NCBI GenBank assembly: GCA_006226495.1
Contig: SBGU01000015.1
Location: forward strand, 1 to 33,560
Source of the DNA: Alphaproteobacteria bacterium
Lineage (GTDB): Bacteria; Pseudomonadota; Alphaproteobacteria; Sphingomonadales; Kordiimonadaceae
Reading direction: 5' to 3'
Length of the DNA stretch: 33,560 bases
In this document: positions 14,518 to 21,712 of the stretch, piece by piece
Layout of the letters: every line of letters begins with the position of its first letter
Position numbering within the stretch: the first letter of the stretch is position 1
Made by a program: the position numbers and the translations under genes
Notes under the pieces: model-generated
Told to the model about the DNA's origin: nothing
The model's database searches: none
The model's input: the letters and a program-made list of their open reading frames with translations, nothing else

Positions 14518-17500
14518 ATGAAACGCCAATTCAGAACTGCACTGTACAGCAGTGTTGCGCTTGCAGCATTTGCCGCCAGTGTTCCTGCCATCGCACAGGA
14601 AATTACTGCCTCGATCCGTGGTTCGGTCGTTGACGCTGCGGGCAACCCGCTTTCGGGTGTTAGCGTTGTCGTAACGCACGTACCGTCGGGTTCGCGCTCG
14701 ACCTTCACCAGCAACTCGTCCGGTGCCTTCCTGGCCCGCGGCCTGCGTCCCGGTGGTCCTTACACCGTGGAAGTGCCGGCTTTCGGCAACTACAAGACCC
14801 AGACCTTCGAAGGCCTGTTCCTGGAAGTAAGCCAGCCGCTGCCGCTGACCATTCCGGTCGTATCGAACGACGCGACCGTTGAAGAAATCCAGATCGTCGG
14901 CGCCCGTATCGCTGCTGTTCGTGCCGGTGGTGCAACGGCTTACACCTCCGAGCGCATCAACGACATGCCTTCGATCGGCCGCGACCTCAAAGACACCATC
15001 CGCGCCAACCCGTTCGTTTCGATCGACGGCGGCAACTCCGACGCCCTGTCCATCGGTGGCGCCAACAACAAATTCAACAGCCTGACCGTTGACGGTATCC
15101 GCCAGGACGATGACTTCGGTCTGAACGCCAACGGTTACCCGTCACAGCGTTCGCCGATTTCGATCGACGCCGTTGAGCAGGTTGGTGTTTCGCCGGCCCC
15201 GTTCGGTGTTGAATTCAGCCGCTTCACCGGTGGCCAGATCAACGTTGTAACCAAATCCGGTACCAACGAATTCCATGGCACTGGCTTCTACCAGTACCGC
15301 GACGACAGCCTGGCCGGTAAGAAAAGTGTTGACGTTGACGGCGAAGACATGGACGTCGATCTGGGCGATTTCTCCAACAAATTCTGGGGTGCAACCCTGG
15401 GCGGCCCGATCGTAAAAGACAAACTGTTCTTCTTCGGTTCGTATGAAAAATTTGACGGTTCGACCCCGAACACCACTGGCCCGCAGGGTTCTTCCTACAC
15501 CAGCCAGGTGACCGGTGTTACCCAGTCTGACGTTGAGCGCATTGCTGCTATTGCTCAATCCCGCTACGGCCTTGATATCGGCCTTGGCGACAGCGACAGC
15601 ATCGCTGAATCAGACGAGAAGATCTTCTTCAAACTCGACTGGAACATCAACGATAACCACCGTGCGTTTGGTTCTTACCAGTACACCAACGGTAACTCGC
15701 TGAGCCCGACCGACCATGGTGGCACCCGCTATGCGCCGCTGAGCCACTGGTACAACCGTTCGGAAAAAGTACGCGCGTACAACTTCCAACTGTTCTCTGA
15801 CTGGACCGACAATTTCTCGACCGAGATGAAGTTCGGCTACAAGAAAAACATCACGGGCCAGTTGGGCCTGTCTGATGAATCCGGTGTGGGCGAGATCCAG
15901 ATTTTCACCCGTGACGCAAACAACGCCAGCGGTACTGTATATCTGGGCGAGGACGATTCCCGTCATGCCAACCAGTTGAACAACAAAACCATTCAGGCCA
16001 AACTGAAAGGTGACTATGTTGTCGGCGACCACACCATCACCGGCGGTTACGAGTATGACAGCGTTGACGTGTTCAACCTGTTCATCCAGCGCACCAAAGG
16101 TATCTGGCAGTTCAGCAGCATTGACGATTTCGAAGACGGTATCGTTCGCAGCTTCAGCTACCAGAACGCAGCAAGCAACAACCAGGATGATGGTGCAGCC
16201 AGCTTCAAGCTCGACACCCACACCATTTATCTGCAGGACCGTTGGGACGCCAATGACCAACTGACCCTGACCGGCGGTGTTCGTGTTGATTTCTGGAAAA
16301 CCAGCGATGCGCCTGCTCTGAACCAGGCGTTTGTTGACCGCAACGGTTTTGCCAACAACGCCACACTGGACGGCAAGAGCCTGATCCAGCCGCGTTTCGA
16401 CTTCACCTATGACGTTGATGACCGCACCAAAGTTCGTGGTGGTGCCGGCCGCTTCGGTGGTGGTGACCCGCTTGTTTGGGTTTCCAACTCCTACTCGCTT
16501 GATGGTGTGTCGATCCTGTCCTACTACAGCACAAACCATGCGCTGAACGACGGCGTAACCCGTTTCGACCAAATTCCGCAGGAAGCTCTGGATGGCCTGA
16601 GCGGGAACGCGGCCGGTGGTGACGTTGCTGCAACCGACCCCGACTTCAAGATCCCGTCCGTCTGGAAATTCAACCTGGCTGTTGAGCGTTATGTTGACCT
16701 GGGCGCCCTGGGTGACGACTGGCACTTCACGTTGGAAGCCATCTGGGCCCGTACCCAGAATGCTGCTGACTGGAAAGAGCTTCGTCGTACACAGATTGCT
16801 ACAGCAGCGGATGGTTCGCCGATCTATTCGTCAGAAAGCGGTTACGATATTCTGCTGACCAACGGTGCAGACGGTAAACAGGACGTGTATGCGATTTCGT
16901 TCGACAAGTCCTGGGACACCGGCCTCAGCCTGTTCGGTTCATACAGCTACATGAACGCAACCGGCGGTAACGAAGGTACCAGCTCGACCGCAAGCTCGAA
17001 CTATAACTTCGCTGCTCACCTTGACCGTAACAACCGCGTTGAAGGTACCTCGGCTTTCGAGATCAAACACCAGGCAAAACTGGGTCTGACCTACAAGAAA
17101 GCCTTCTGGGGTGATAACTTCACCACCATCGGCCTGTTCTACAATGGCCGTAGCGGCAAGCCCTACAGCATCACCATGAACCAGAGCGGTACGCCGTTCG
17201 GTGGCAACGGTGGTATCGACAGCGGTGATGGTCACCTGCTGTATGTACCGACTGCATCTGAATCGGCTGTTGCCGGTACTCCGGGTGCTGCGACTGCCAA
17301 AGTGGTCTTCTCGTCGGTTGAAGTTCGTAACGCCTTCAATGCTCTCGTCAGCGACTACGGCCTGAAACGCGGCCAGTCGGTTGACCTGCAGTCTGAACGC
17401 GGCCCGTGGATCAACGACCTCGACCTGCACGTTTCGCAGGAAGTGGGCGTAGGCTTCGGCAAGATCGAACTGTTCGCCAATATGGAAAACGTGCTGAACT

Positions 17501-17682
17501 TCCTGAACAGCAAATGGGGTGAGCAGTATGACTCCGCCTTTGCTCAGCAGGCGCTGGTCACCACTGGCGTGAACAGTACAACCGGTCAGTTCACCTACTC
17601 CGGTGTAAGCGATCCCTTCTACAACTTCCGCGACACCAAATCCGTTTGGCTGTTGCAAATCGGTGCCAAGTACAAGTTCTAA
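14518..17682 (+). CDS. TonB-dependent receptor, Oar-like, with carboxypeptidase-like N-terminal domain
   Basis: Outer-membrane active transporter of 1054 residues. A signal peptide (1-27, cleavage after AIA) is followed by a carboxypeptidase-regulatory-like beta domain (about 30-115: ITASIRGSVVDAAGNPLSGVSV), a plug domain (about 140-250: INDMPSIGRDLKDTIRANPFV, GINVVTKSGTNEFHG-like GGQINVVTKSGTNEFHG) and a large beta-barrel ending in the aromatic LLQIGAKYKF. The substrate is not evident from sequence. Its position between the nucleoside operon and a RutR-like gene, and two RutR-like palindromes upstream, suggest nucleosides, nucleotides or nucleic acid pieces. Codon choice is visibly less GC-rich (many GTT, GCT, GGT) than in neighbours, which fits a very highly expressed gene. 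No TonB/ExbBD genes are nearby. Confidence 0.9.
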   Translation: MKRQFRTALYSSVALAAFAASVPAIAQEITASIRGSVVDAAGNPLSGVSVVVTHVPSGSRSTFTSNSSGAFLARGLRPGGPYTVEVPAFGNYKTQTFEGLFLEVSQPLPLTIPVVSNDATVEEIQIVGARIAAVRAGGATAYTSERINDMPSIGRDLKDTIRANPFVSIDGGNSDALSIGGANNKFNSLTVDGIRQDDDFGLNANGYPSQRSPISIDAVEQVGVSPAPFGVEFSRFTGGQINVVTKSGTNEFHGTGFYQYRDDSLAGKKSVDVDGEDMDVDLGDFSNKFWGATLGGPIVKDKLFFFGSYEKFDGSTPNTTGPQGSSYTSQVTGVTQSDVERIAAIAQSRYGLDIGLGDSDSIAESDEKIFFKLDWNINDNHRAFGSYQYTNGNSLSPTDHGGTRYAPLSHWYNRSEKVRAYNFQLFSDWTDNFSTEMKFGYKKNITGQLGLSDESGVGEIQIFTRDANNASGTVYLGEDDSRHANQLNNKTIQAKLKGDYVVGDHTITGGYEYDSVDVFNLFIQRTKGIWQFSSIDDFEDGIVRSFSYQNAASNNQDDGAASFKLDTHTIYLQDRWDANDQLTLTGGVRVDFWKTSDAPALNQAFVDRNGFANNATLDGKSLIQPRFDFTYDVDDRTKVRGGAGRFGGGDPLVWVSNSYSLDGVSILSYYSTNHALNDGVTRFDQIPQEALDGLSGNAAGGDVAATDPDFKIPSVWKFNLAVERYVDLGALGDDWHFTLEAIWARTQNAADWKELRRTQIATAADGSPIYSSESGYDILLTNGADGKQDVYAISFDKSWDTGLSLFGSYSYMNATGGNEGTSSTASSNYNFAAHLDRNNRVEGTSAFEIKHQAKLGLTYKKAFWGDNFTTIGLFYNGRSGKPYSITMNQSGTPFGGNGGIDSGDGHLLYVPTASESAVAGTPGAATAKVVFSSVEVRNAFNALVSDYGLKRGQSVDLQSERGPWINDLDLHVSQEVGVGFGKIELFANMENVLNFLNSKWGEQYDSAFAQQALVTTGVNSTTGQFTYSGVSDPFYNFRDTKSVWLLQIGAKYKF

Positions 17683-17710
17683 TCTGGTCTTGTACCCGGT
17701 ATGAAATCAC

Positions 17711-17745
17711 CACGCCCGGGGTATTGCCCCGGGCGTGTCTGTTTC
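17711..17745 (+). terminator. Hairpin terminator after the TonB receptor
   Basis: CACGCCCGGGG (17711-17721) pairs perfectly with CCCCGGGCGTG (17727-17737) around TATTG. The T-tract is weak (TCTGTTTC), but the 11-bp stem directly after the receptor stop makes a terminator or 3' stabilising hairpin likely. Confidence 0.7.
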
Positions 17746-17797
17746 AAATAGACCTTTTTCAATTCTTATGGTTAAACGTGGCATCGAGAGGACCGAG

Positions 17798-18439
17798 ATG
17801 ACACAAGAAAATAACGATGATACCGGCCACAAGGCGGGTATCCGGCGCGAGAATGTTACAAAAATTCTGGCGGCTGCAGAGACAGTGTTCGCCGAAAAGG
17901 GCTTCAAGGGCGCCAGTGTCGGGCTGATTGCCGAACGTGCAGGTGTGCCCAAGCCGAACGTCTATTATTATTTTGGTGCAAAAGAAGACCTTTACCGCCG
18001 CGTGATCGAGGAAGTCTGTTCGATCTGGCTGCATGCAGCCGATACGTTCGACGAGACCGACGACCCGGAAACCGCCTTCAGGAACTATGTTGCCTCCAAG
18101 ATGGACCTGGCCCGCGCCCGCCCGCATGGGTCGCGCCTGTGGGCCATTGAAATGGCGTCTGGTGCGCCTTTCCTGCAGGACTATCTGGTCGGCACGGTCA
18201 AACCCTGGCTCGAAAGCCGGGAACGGGTGCTGGAGCGCTGGGTGGCGGATGGCCGGCTGAAGCCGGTGAATGCCCGTATCCTGTTCTACATGATCTGGGC
18301 CACCACACAGCATTACGCCGACTTTGAAGCCCAGATCAATGTCATGAACGGCGGTGAACCGCTGGACGCCGGCCAGTATGAAGATGCCAAGGAAACCGTG
18401 GTGTCGCTGGTTTTGAAAAGTGTCGGCCTCGCGGGCTGA
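17798..18439 (+). CDS. RutR-like TetR-family regulator (pyrimidine-responsive type)
   Basis: TetR-type transcription factor of 213 residues; E. coli RutR has 212. The N-terminal HTH covers about residues 22-68 (ILAAAETVFAEKGFKGASVG, ERAGVPKPNVYYYFGAKEDLY). The C-terminal domain carries RutR-like stretches: SIWLHAADTF, GSRLWAIEMASGAPFL and MIWATTQHYADF, which I recall almost unchanged in E. coli RutR (IWLAPLKAF, ASRLFCMEMLAGAPLL, MIWASTQHYADF). RutR senses uracil and thymine. ATG 17798 is chosen because GAGAGGA lies 5 bp upstream and the length then matches RutR; the frame extends to a GTG at 17735 inside the preceding terminator stem. No rut operon is seen; the likely targets are the palindromes at 5522, 14294 and 14377. 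Confidence 0.85.
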   Translation: MTQENNDDTGHKAGIRRENVTKILAAAETVFAEKGFKGASVGLIAERAGVPKPNVYYYFGAKEDLYRRVIEEVCSIWLHAADTFDETDDPETAFRNYVASKMDLARARPHGSRLWAIEMASGAPFLQDYLVGTVKPWLESRERVLERWVADGRLKPVNARILFYMIWATTQHYADFEAQINVMNGGEPLDAGQYEDAKETVVSLVLKSVGLAG

Positions 18440-18468
18440 GGTGCCGGCGTGCAATTGAAACAGGGATC

Positions 18469-18497
18469 GAAGGGGTGTCCATGTGGCGCCCCTTCAT
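18469..18497. terminator. Hairpin between convergent rutR-like and sulfatase-like genes
   Basis: GAAGGGGTG (18469-18477) pairs with CGCCCCTTC (18487-18495), one wobble included. It lies between two convergent stops and could end both transcripts, though T-tracts are poor on both sides. Confidence 0.5.
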
Positions 18498-18500
18498 TCA

Positions 18501-20153
18501 TCAGCGGTCCCGTTCGATGGCGGCCAACAGCAGGCTTGCCGTCCGGTAGCTGAGGGACGCCGGCGCCATGGTGCCGTCCGGGCCATGAACCGGAACCAGT
18601 TCACCATCGTCGAAGGCGAAATCCGCACGACCTTCCGGCAGCAAAAGTGCAAAGCCGTTTGGGTAGGCATAGTCGCAGTTGGCGAGGATAACCGGGTCCC
18701 TGCCAGGCGCTGCCGCGGGCCCGCCCAGATTGGCCAGCACATAGGGTGTCAGCCCCATGTGGCTTCGCGGGGCTGGCACGGTGCCACCCAGTACCAGGAA
18801 AGGTACCTGCACCTGGCCGTCGCTCATCAGGCTCGAATGGCCGATGGCGCTGCCGTCCGGCGTGAAATCATCACCATGGTCCGAGGTCACGATCACAAGG
18901 GTATGGGCAAGACGGCCTGCGACTTCAAGCCCCTCCAGAAGCCGCCCCAATTCGGCATCGAAGCGGCGAATGGACGCCAGGTAGCGTTCATAGTCGCTGC
19001 CGTCCGGGCTGTCGCCGTATGGATAGTGCGTGCCCTGGTAATAGGCCAGGTGGAACCGCGGGCGCGGGCCGTCGGCGGCCAGCGCGGCCAGCGTGTCGTC
19101 CGTGACTGCGCGGTCGTTTTCTTCCTGCCCCGCGGTGTCGGTGATCGTGCGGGCCGTGCCGTCCATCAGGATGCCGGCGGTATCGTACCAGTCCAGCGAC
19201 AGGCTTTCGGTGCTCGTGAGGCGGAAACCGCCCATGGCCAGCATGGCGGGCAGGGCCGGTATGCTGCCCTGTTCGCGGGCCCGCCCGAAACCGGTGGGCA
19301 GTTTGCCGGTCAGCATGCTGTAAAAGCTGAAATGGGTGCAGTTGGATGTGCTGTAATGATCCAGCGACAGGCTGCCGCGCGTGGCCCAGCGCATCAGGTT
19401 GGGCGCCAGGGTCGGGTCGCGCCGGATATCGCCCGCGCGCAGGCTGTCGGCGATCACCAGCAGCACGTCCCGGTCTTGCGCGAGGCTGAAGGACGGGGCC
19501 GGCATGGCCTGCGCCTGCCGCGCCGCGCCCTGTTGCGGCAGGGCAAAGGCGTTGCCGGTATCAAGGCCAAACAGCAGGCCCAGTGCCCGGCGGCTATAGT
19601 AGGGTGGTACCGGGTCGAAAAAAGGCAACAGGCGCCTGGCCTCGACCGCGCCGGTCGAGCCCTGGAAATAGGCTGCGGTATAGATGGCCTGTGTGCCCGC
19701 CGCGCCGACCAGGAGGCCAAGGAGCGCAGCCCTGGCCGGCAGGCGGAACCCGGCCCGGCGTGTCCGCCATAACAGGATGCTGGGCAGTACAAGCGCAGCC
19801 CCGGTTGCAGCCCAGAACATGACGGGCGACAGGCCGATCTGGTCAAGGGCCTGGGGCTGCACAAGCAGGGAGAGGACAAACCGGTTCAGGTGCAGCCCTG
19901 TCGCGGCCTGGACGGCGATTTCCGCAGCCAGCAACAGGGTCGCAAGCCCGAACAGCAGGTGGCCGGCCCAGGCATGCAGCCGGTCGGCCAGTTGGCGCAG
20001 CAGCAGATAAAGACCCATCAGGCTCAGGAGATGCAGGGCCGCCATCAGGGCACCGATGCCGGAACGCAGAGACGCGGGCGCCAGTGCGATCAGCACCAGC
20101 GCCAGCACAAGGCCCGTTTCGGAAAGGCTGTGGCGTCGTTTTTCTGCGGGCAT
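18501..20153 (-). CDS. Inner-membrane sulfatase-fold protein (YejM/PbgA or LTA-synthase-like layout)
   Basis: A 550-residue protein with about five N-terminal membrane helices (roughly 12-30, 35-55, 62-85, 110-128, 140-162), a linker, and a periplasmic alkaline-phosphatase/sulfatase-type domain from about 228. Visible site elements are Asp236 (LLVIADSLRAGD), the nucleophile region HYSTSNCTHFSFYSMLTG (266-283, Cys272/Thr273) and the metal motif VTSDHGDDFTPDG with a following GHSS. This architecture is shared by YejM/PbgA, EptA and LtaS-like proteins. Because the nucleophile context resembles YejM (S-S-x-N-S-T) more than classical sulfatases (C-x-P-x-R), a role in envelope lipid or glycan handling is more likely than sulfate ester hydrolysis. 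This is inference. It lies 77 bp downstream of the MFS gene on the same strand. Confidence 0.75.
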   Translation of the reverse strand: MPAEKRRHSLSETGLVLALVLIALAPASLRSGIGALMAALHLLSLMGLYLLLRQLADRLHAWAGHLLFGLATLLLAAEIAVQAATGLHLNRFVLSLLVQPQALDQIGLSPVMFWAATGAALVLPSILLWRTRRAGFRLPARAALLGLLVGAAGTQAIYTAAYFQGSTGAVEARRLLPFFDPVPPYYSRRALGLLFGLDTGNAFALPQQGAARQAQAMPAPSFSLAQDRDVLLVIADSLRAGDIRRDPTLAPNLMRWATRGSLSLDHYSTSNCTHFSFYSMLTGKLPTGFGRAREQGSIPALPAMLAMGGFRLTSTESLSLDWYDTAGILMDGTARTITDTAGQEENDRAVTDDTLAALAADGPRPRFHLAYYQGTHYPYGDSPDGSDYERYLASIRRFDAELGRLLEGLEVAGRLAHTLVIVTSDHGDDFTPDGSAIGHSSLMSDGQVQVPFLVLGGTVPAPRSHMGLTPYVLANLGGPAAAPGRDPVILANCDYAYPNGFALLLPEGRADFAFDDGELVPVHGPDGTMAPASLSYRTASLLLAAIERDR

Positions 20154-20230
20154 AAGCGTCTGTTATCCGGACAGTTTTCTTATGCTCGCAGGTTTGGCCG
20201 GCAATTGCCAGCCTGCTTGTGGGGCGTGGA

Positions 20231-21523
20231 CTATTGCTTCGTGGTGGCCGCGATATCCTCCGGCAGCTTGCGACCGCCCTGCCAGAACAGATAGGCCTTT
20301 ACGATGGCGATCGCGATACCGAACAGCAGCGCTTCCCTGAGGCTTTCGCGCCCGGTCATTTCCCGCATGATGTCGCTGATGGCACCAACAACAACCGGGC
20401 CAAGGCCCAGGCCGATGAGGTTCAGCACAAAAAACAGGATTGCGGACGTGAGCGCCCGCATGCGCGGGGCGACGAGCCGGTGCGCGACCGCAATCGCCGG
20501 CGCCAGGTAGAAGGTGCTCATGACCGCCGTGACAAAATAGAAACCCAACATCATGTTGGTATTGTCGGTCGTTATGGCAACGATGCCGGCAGGAATGCCG
20601 ATTACGGCGCTCAGGGCCGGCAACCACAGGTACCAGCGCGGGTCCTGCGCCCCCAGCCGGTCGGTCAGGTGGCCACCAAGATAGGTGCCGATAATGCCCC
20701 CGCCACCTGCGGTCAGGCCCAGCAACAGGCCGATCTGCTCAATCGGGATATTGTGATACCGCACCATGAAAAGCGGCATGAAGTTGCTGGTGCCATAACT
20801 GACGAAGGCGGCCATGGCGCAGCCGAAAGCAAAAAACGGAAACGACTTCAGCCCAAATACGTGCTTCAGCGTTTCCCCCAGTTTGGCCTGGTCGGCAACA
20901 GGCGCGCTTTCAAAGCGGCCCCGAACCGGTTCTGGTACCGTGAACCTGAGCAGCAGCGCCAGCAAAAGCCCCGGCAGTCCGACAATGAGCAACGTATTGC
21001 GCCAGCCGAATTCGTACCCGAGTTTGCCGCCGAGCGCAAAACCCACAAGAACGCCGAGATACAGGCCCGCCGAATAGATGGCGAGCGCGGTGGCGCGGCG
21101 CTTGGGTTCATACAGGTCGGAAATCATGCTGTGTGCGGGCGGGCTGCCGCCGGCTTCGCCGACGCCGACACCCATGCGGGCCAACAGAAGCTGCCAGTAG
21201 GACTGGGCCATGCCGGAAAGCGCGGTCATCGCGCTCCAGACCGCCAAGGAAATACTGATGATATTGCGCCGGTTGCTGCGGTCCGCCAGTCGCGCAATCG
21301 GCAGGCCAAGCGCGGTATAGAAAATGGCGAACGCGAAGCCGGTCAGAAGCCCGAGCTGTGTATCGCTCAGGTTCAGTTCGGCCTTGATCAGCGGCTGCAG
21401 GATGACAAGAATCTGGCGATCGATGAAATTGAAGACATAGACGATGGTCAGAATGATCAGCGTATAGGTTCTGATCGAATTCGACACCGCACTGGATGCC
21501 TGGCCGTCGGTACGGTCGGTCAT
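20231..21523 (-). CDS. Spinster-type MFS transporter
   Basis: Major facilitator of 430 residues with about 12 membrane helices. Conserved features are VYVFNFIDRQILVILQPLI in helix 1, the loop 2-3 motif GLPIARLADRSNRRNII and GVGEAGGSPPAHSMISDLYEPKRRATALA, all typical of the Spinster-like group common in alphaproteobacteria. The substrate is not predictable from sequence; homologues are linked to lipids, sugars or drugs. It is leftward, between the S41 peptidase (189 bp upstream) and the sulfatase-fold gene (77 bp downstream). No operon-type overlap is seen, so independent transcription is possible. Confidence 0.88.
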   Translation of the reverse strand: MTDRTDGQASSAVSNSIRTYTLIILTIVYVFNFIDRQILVILQPLIKAELNLSDTQLGLLTGFAFAIFYTALGLPIARLADRSNRRNIISISLAVWSAMTALSGMAQSYWQLLLARMGVGVGEAGGSPPAHSMISDLYEPKRRATALAIYSAGLYLGVLVGFALGGKLGYEFGWRNTLLIVGLPGLLLALLLRFTVPEPVRGRFESAPVADQAKLGETLKHVFGLKSFPFFAFGCAMAAFVSYGTSNFMPLFMVRYHNIPIEQIGLLLGLTAGGGGIIGTYLGGHLTDRLGAQDPRWYLWLPALSAVIGIPAGIVAITTDNTNMMLGFYFVTAVMSTFYLAPAIAVAHRLVAPRMRALTSAILFFVLNLIGLGLGPVVVGAISDIMREMTGRESLREALLFGIAIAIVKAYLFWQGGRKLPEDIAATTKQ

Positions 21524-21640
21524 GGTCCCTCCCCATGGGGTTTGATGTCGGCGCCTTCCCCGAACGCCTCATCTGACGATAGGGCGGAACTTGGGGGTGG
21601 CAAGCGGGATATGACCGAATGTTGGATAACATGCCCGTGA

Positions 21641-21697
21641 CCGGGCGGGCCGAAGGCCGGGGCGGGGGCGTGCGCCGGGCCCCGAAGGGCCCGACGC
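21641..21697. repeat. Two GC-rich tetraloop hairpins between peptidase and MFS genes
   Basis: Read leftward, GGGCCC-TTCG-GGGCCC (21677-21692, stem extending with one mismatch to 21672-21697) makes a C(UUCG)G hairpin. A second CGGCCTTCGGCC-type hairpin follows at about 21649-21661. Neither has a T-tract, so they are better described as REP-like or mRNA-stabilising hairpins than as canonical terminators. Confidence 0.45.
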
Positions 21698-21712
21698 TAC
21701 GGCTTTCTGGTC

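Noticed and set aside
17735-17797. Longer start for the RutR-like protein (GTG 17735 or ATG 17768)
   Set aside because: The GTG lies in the terminator stem, and neither gives RutR-like residues; the ATG at 17798 has a good ribosome-binding site and the expected length.
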